Part shown: piece by piece, positions 11,747 to 12,827 of the stretch
Position numbering within the stretch: the first letter of the stretch is position 1
Layout of the letters: each line of letters opens with the position of its first letter
Assembly: GCA_964529975.1 (NCBI GenBank)
Contig: CAZGXW010000068.1
Coordinates: 1 to 12,827, forward strand
Direction of reading: 5' to 3'
Origin: JADFMN01 sp964529975
GTDB lineage: Bacteria; Armatimonadota; Fimbriimonadia; Fimbriimonadales; Fimbriimonadaceae
DNA: 12,827 bases
The notes under the pieces: generated by a model
Told to the model about the DNA's origin: nothing
The model's input: the letters and a program-made list of their open reading frames with translations, nothing else
Database searches by the model: none
Position numbers and translations under genes: made by a program

Positions 11747-12616
11747 ATGTTCAAGCGGCTCATGCAGACCGTCGACCGCCTCATGGGGCGCGGAGTCATC
11801 GACGACGCCCTGTACGAGGAACTCGAAGAGTCGCTCCTCGCTGCCGACACCAACGTCGTAACCACGCAAGAGATCCTCGAAGGACTGCGCCAAGACGTGC
11901 GCTCGAACAAGATCAAGGACGTCGAGGGAATCCGCTCCGCGCTCAAGTCCGCGATCGCACAACGCTTCGAACAGCAAGCGGTTCAACTCAAATCGAGCAC
12001 AGACAAGCCCACCGTCTACCTCTTCGTCGGCGTCAACGGCGTCGGCAAGACGACATCCATCGGCAAACTCGCGCTGCGACTTACCAAACAAGGACACAGA
12101 GTCCTCCTCGCCGCGGGCGATACCTTCCGCGCGGCAGCCATCGAACAACTCGAGATCTGGGCGCAGCGCGCCAACGCCGAGTTCGTCGGTGCGCAACCCG
12201 GCTCCGATCCCAGCGCCGTCATCTTCGACGCCGTCACCGCGGCAAGGGCACGCGGCATCGATTACGTCCTCGCCGACACCGCCGGGCGACAACACACCAA
12301 GGGCAACCTCATGGCCGAACTCAGCAAGGTCGCGCGCGTCACCGAAAAAGCCCTCGGGCGTTCCGCCGACGAAGTCCTCCTCGTTCTCGACGCGAACACC
12401 GGACAGAACGCGATCCGCCAAGCAGAAGAGTTCACCGCCGCAGCAGGAGTCACCGGACTCGTGCTTACAAAACTTGACGGCACAGCGCGCGGCGGCGCGC
12501 TCATCGGCGTTTACGAGCGCTTCAAGGTGCCGATCAAACTCATCGGTGTCGGAGAAAAGCCCGAAGACCTCCGCGACTTCAACCCCACCGAGTTCTCCGA
12601 CCAGTTGTTCGAGTGA
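11747..12616 (+). CDS. ftsY: Signal recognition particle receptor FtsY (289 aa)
   Basis: FtsY docks SRP-ribosome complexes at the membrane through mutual GTPase activation with Ffh. An N-domain helical bundle (about 1-85) is followed by the NG GTPase: GVNGVGKTT (95-103), DTFRAAAIEQL (125-135) as the SRP-GTPase insertion box motif, DTAGR (177-181), TKLD (241-244) and the closing GVGEKPEDLRDF (267-278). The length is that of FtsY proteins lacking the long acidic A domain of E. coli. The first residues MFKRLMQTVDRLM form an amphipathic, basic helix that could serve as the lipid anchor. Its DTAGR/RQH and GVGEK signatures distinguish it from Ffh, which also has an M domain missing here. The ATG at 11747 is preceded by a -10-like CATACT. 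Confidence 0.97.
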   Translation: MFKRLMQTVDRLMGRGVIDDALYEELEESLLAADTNVVTTQEILEGLRQDVRSNKIKDVEGIRSALKSAIAQRFEQQAVQLKSSTDKPTVYLFVGVNGVGKTTSIGKLALRLTKQGHRVLLAAGDTFRAAAIEQLEIWAQRANAEFVGAQPGSDPSAVIFDAVTAARARGIDYVLADTAGRQHTKGNLMAELSKVARVTEKALGRSADEVLLVLDANTGQNAIRQAEEFTAAAGVTGLVLTKLDGTARGGALIGVYERFKVPIKLIGVGEKPEDLRDFNPTEFSDQLFE

Positions 12617-12827
12617 TTGCGACTTCGGCAGGATTTGTAAACCGCGTCTATCCAATCTATCTTTTCCAAAGTGGTCCGTTCGTACCCTCCCCCTTGGGGG
12701 AGGGCACGGGTGGGGGTTAGGCGTTGCTAACAAATCCCCACTTTTCCCAAGGACTTCATACCCAAAAACACGGCCAAAACGACAATTAATAGGGTATAAG
12801 AGGAGTCGCCCCTCGGGGCAAGGAACG
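12617..12827. other. Non-coding end of the window after ftsY
   Basis: No convincing reading frame is seen in these 211 bases. They hold repeat D and a more A/T-rich stretch (12721-12800). TATAAG at 12795-12800 follows GGG, and AGGAG follows at 12801, so this may be the promoter or ribosome binding site of a plus-strand gene beyond the window. A short GCCCC-TC-GGGGC palindrome lies at 12808-12819. No intrinsic terminator for ftsY is evident. Confidence 0.5.
12685..12716 (+). repeat. Palindromic repeat copy D, related GC-rich family
   Basis: CCCTCCCCC (12685-12693) and GGGGGAGGG (12696-12704) form a nine-pair stem with a two-base TT centre. A G-rich tail follows (CACGGGTGGGGG). The design, palindrome then G-rich tail, is that of copies A-C, but stem and tail sequences differ, so this is a sister family rather than a further copy. 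It lies 68 bases past the ftsY stop. Confidence 0.75.

Noticed and set aside
11734..11946. N-terminal extension of the lipoprotein frame across the ftsY start
   Set aside because: It is antisense to ftsY, Ser/Arg-rich, and would place the lipoprotein signal in mid-protein.
12795..12800. Full sigma-70 promoter at the window's end
   Set aside because: TATAAG is a reasonable -10, but nothing like TTGACA lies 16-18 bases upstream and no gene is visible downstream, so it is mentioned only as a possibility.

Overview
The window is about 12.8 kb of compact, roughly 60% G+C bacterial chromosome. It carries twelve genes on both strands, with no rRNA, tRNA, CRISPR array or transposase gene. The lineage cannot be fixed from sequence alone. 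A prepilin of the H-X9-DG-related type, lipoprotein and Tat signals, and pervasive leaderless-type starts (a -10 hexamer 6-10 nt before the start codon and no Shine-Dalgarno) fit a deep-branching phylum such as Armatimonadota. That is an inference held with low confidence.

Layout. 1-1250: a pseudopilin gene (+) converges on a four-helix membrane protein gene (-). 1284-1775: a DUF559 (Vsr-like) endonuclease gene (-) sits between two near-identical 40-bp palindromic repeats in inverted orientation, and is cut short by an in-frame TAG. 1890-5957 (+): a winged-helix regulator, a secreted serine hydrolase built of five tandem repeats plus a beta-lactamase-like domain, and a Tat-exported FAD oxidoreductase whose start codon lies in a long hairpin. 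6007-8304 (+): lepA (elongation factor 4) and a vsr mismatch endonuclease. A third copy of the palindromic repeat exactly fills the gap to the convergent arsM. 8348-9513 (-): a two-gene arsenic operon, arsR-arsM, with a perfect 9+9 bp operator over the arsR start. 9575-11709 (-): a class C beta-lactamase-family hydrolase and a small lipoprotein. The lipoprotein gene diverges from ftsY (+, 11747-12616). The last 211 bases hold a related palindromic repeat and a possible promoter facing out of the window.

How the parts work together. lepA and ftsY are housekeeping genes (translation; SRP-dependent membrane targeting). The arsRM pair should sense arsenite and methylate it, with no efflux pump nearby. 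The secreted hydrolases, FAD enzyme and pilin are envelope or extracellular functions with no visible common pathway.

The most interesting candidate system is the pairing of Vsr-fold nucleases with a GC-rich palindromic repeat family. One nuclease gene is bracketed by two inverted copies, and the other ends against a third copy. At two sites the edge of the repeat is the stop codon of the neighbouring gene. A cluster of five CCWGG sites, the classical Dcm/Vsr target, lies 1.2 kb from vsr. The stop codon that breaks the DUF559 gene reads CTAGG, which is what an unrepaired deamination of CCAGG would leave.
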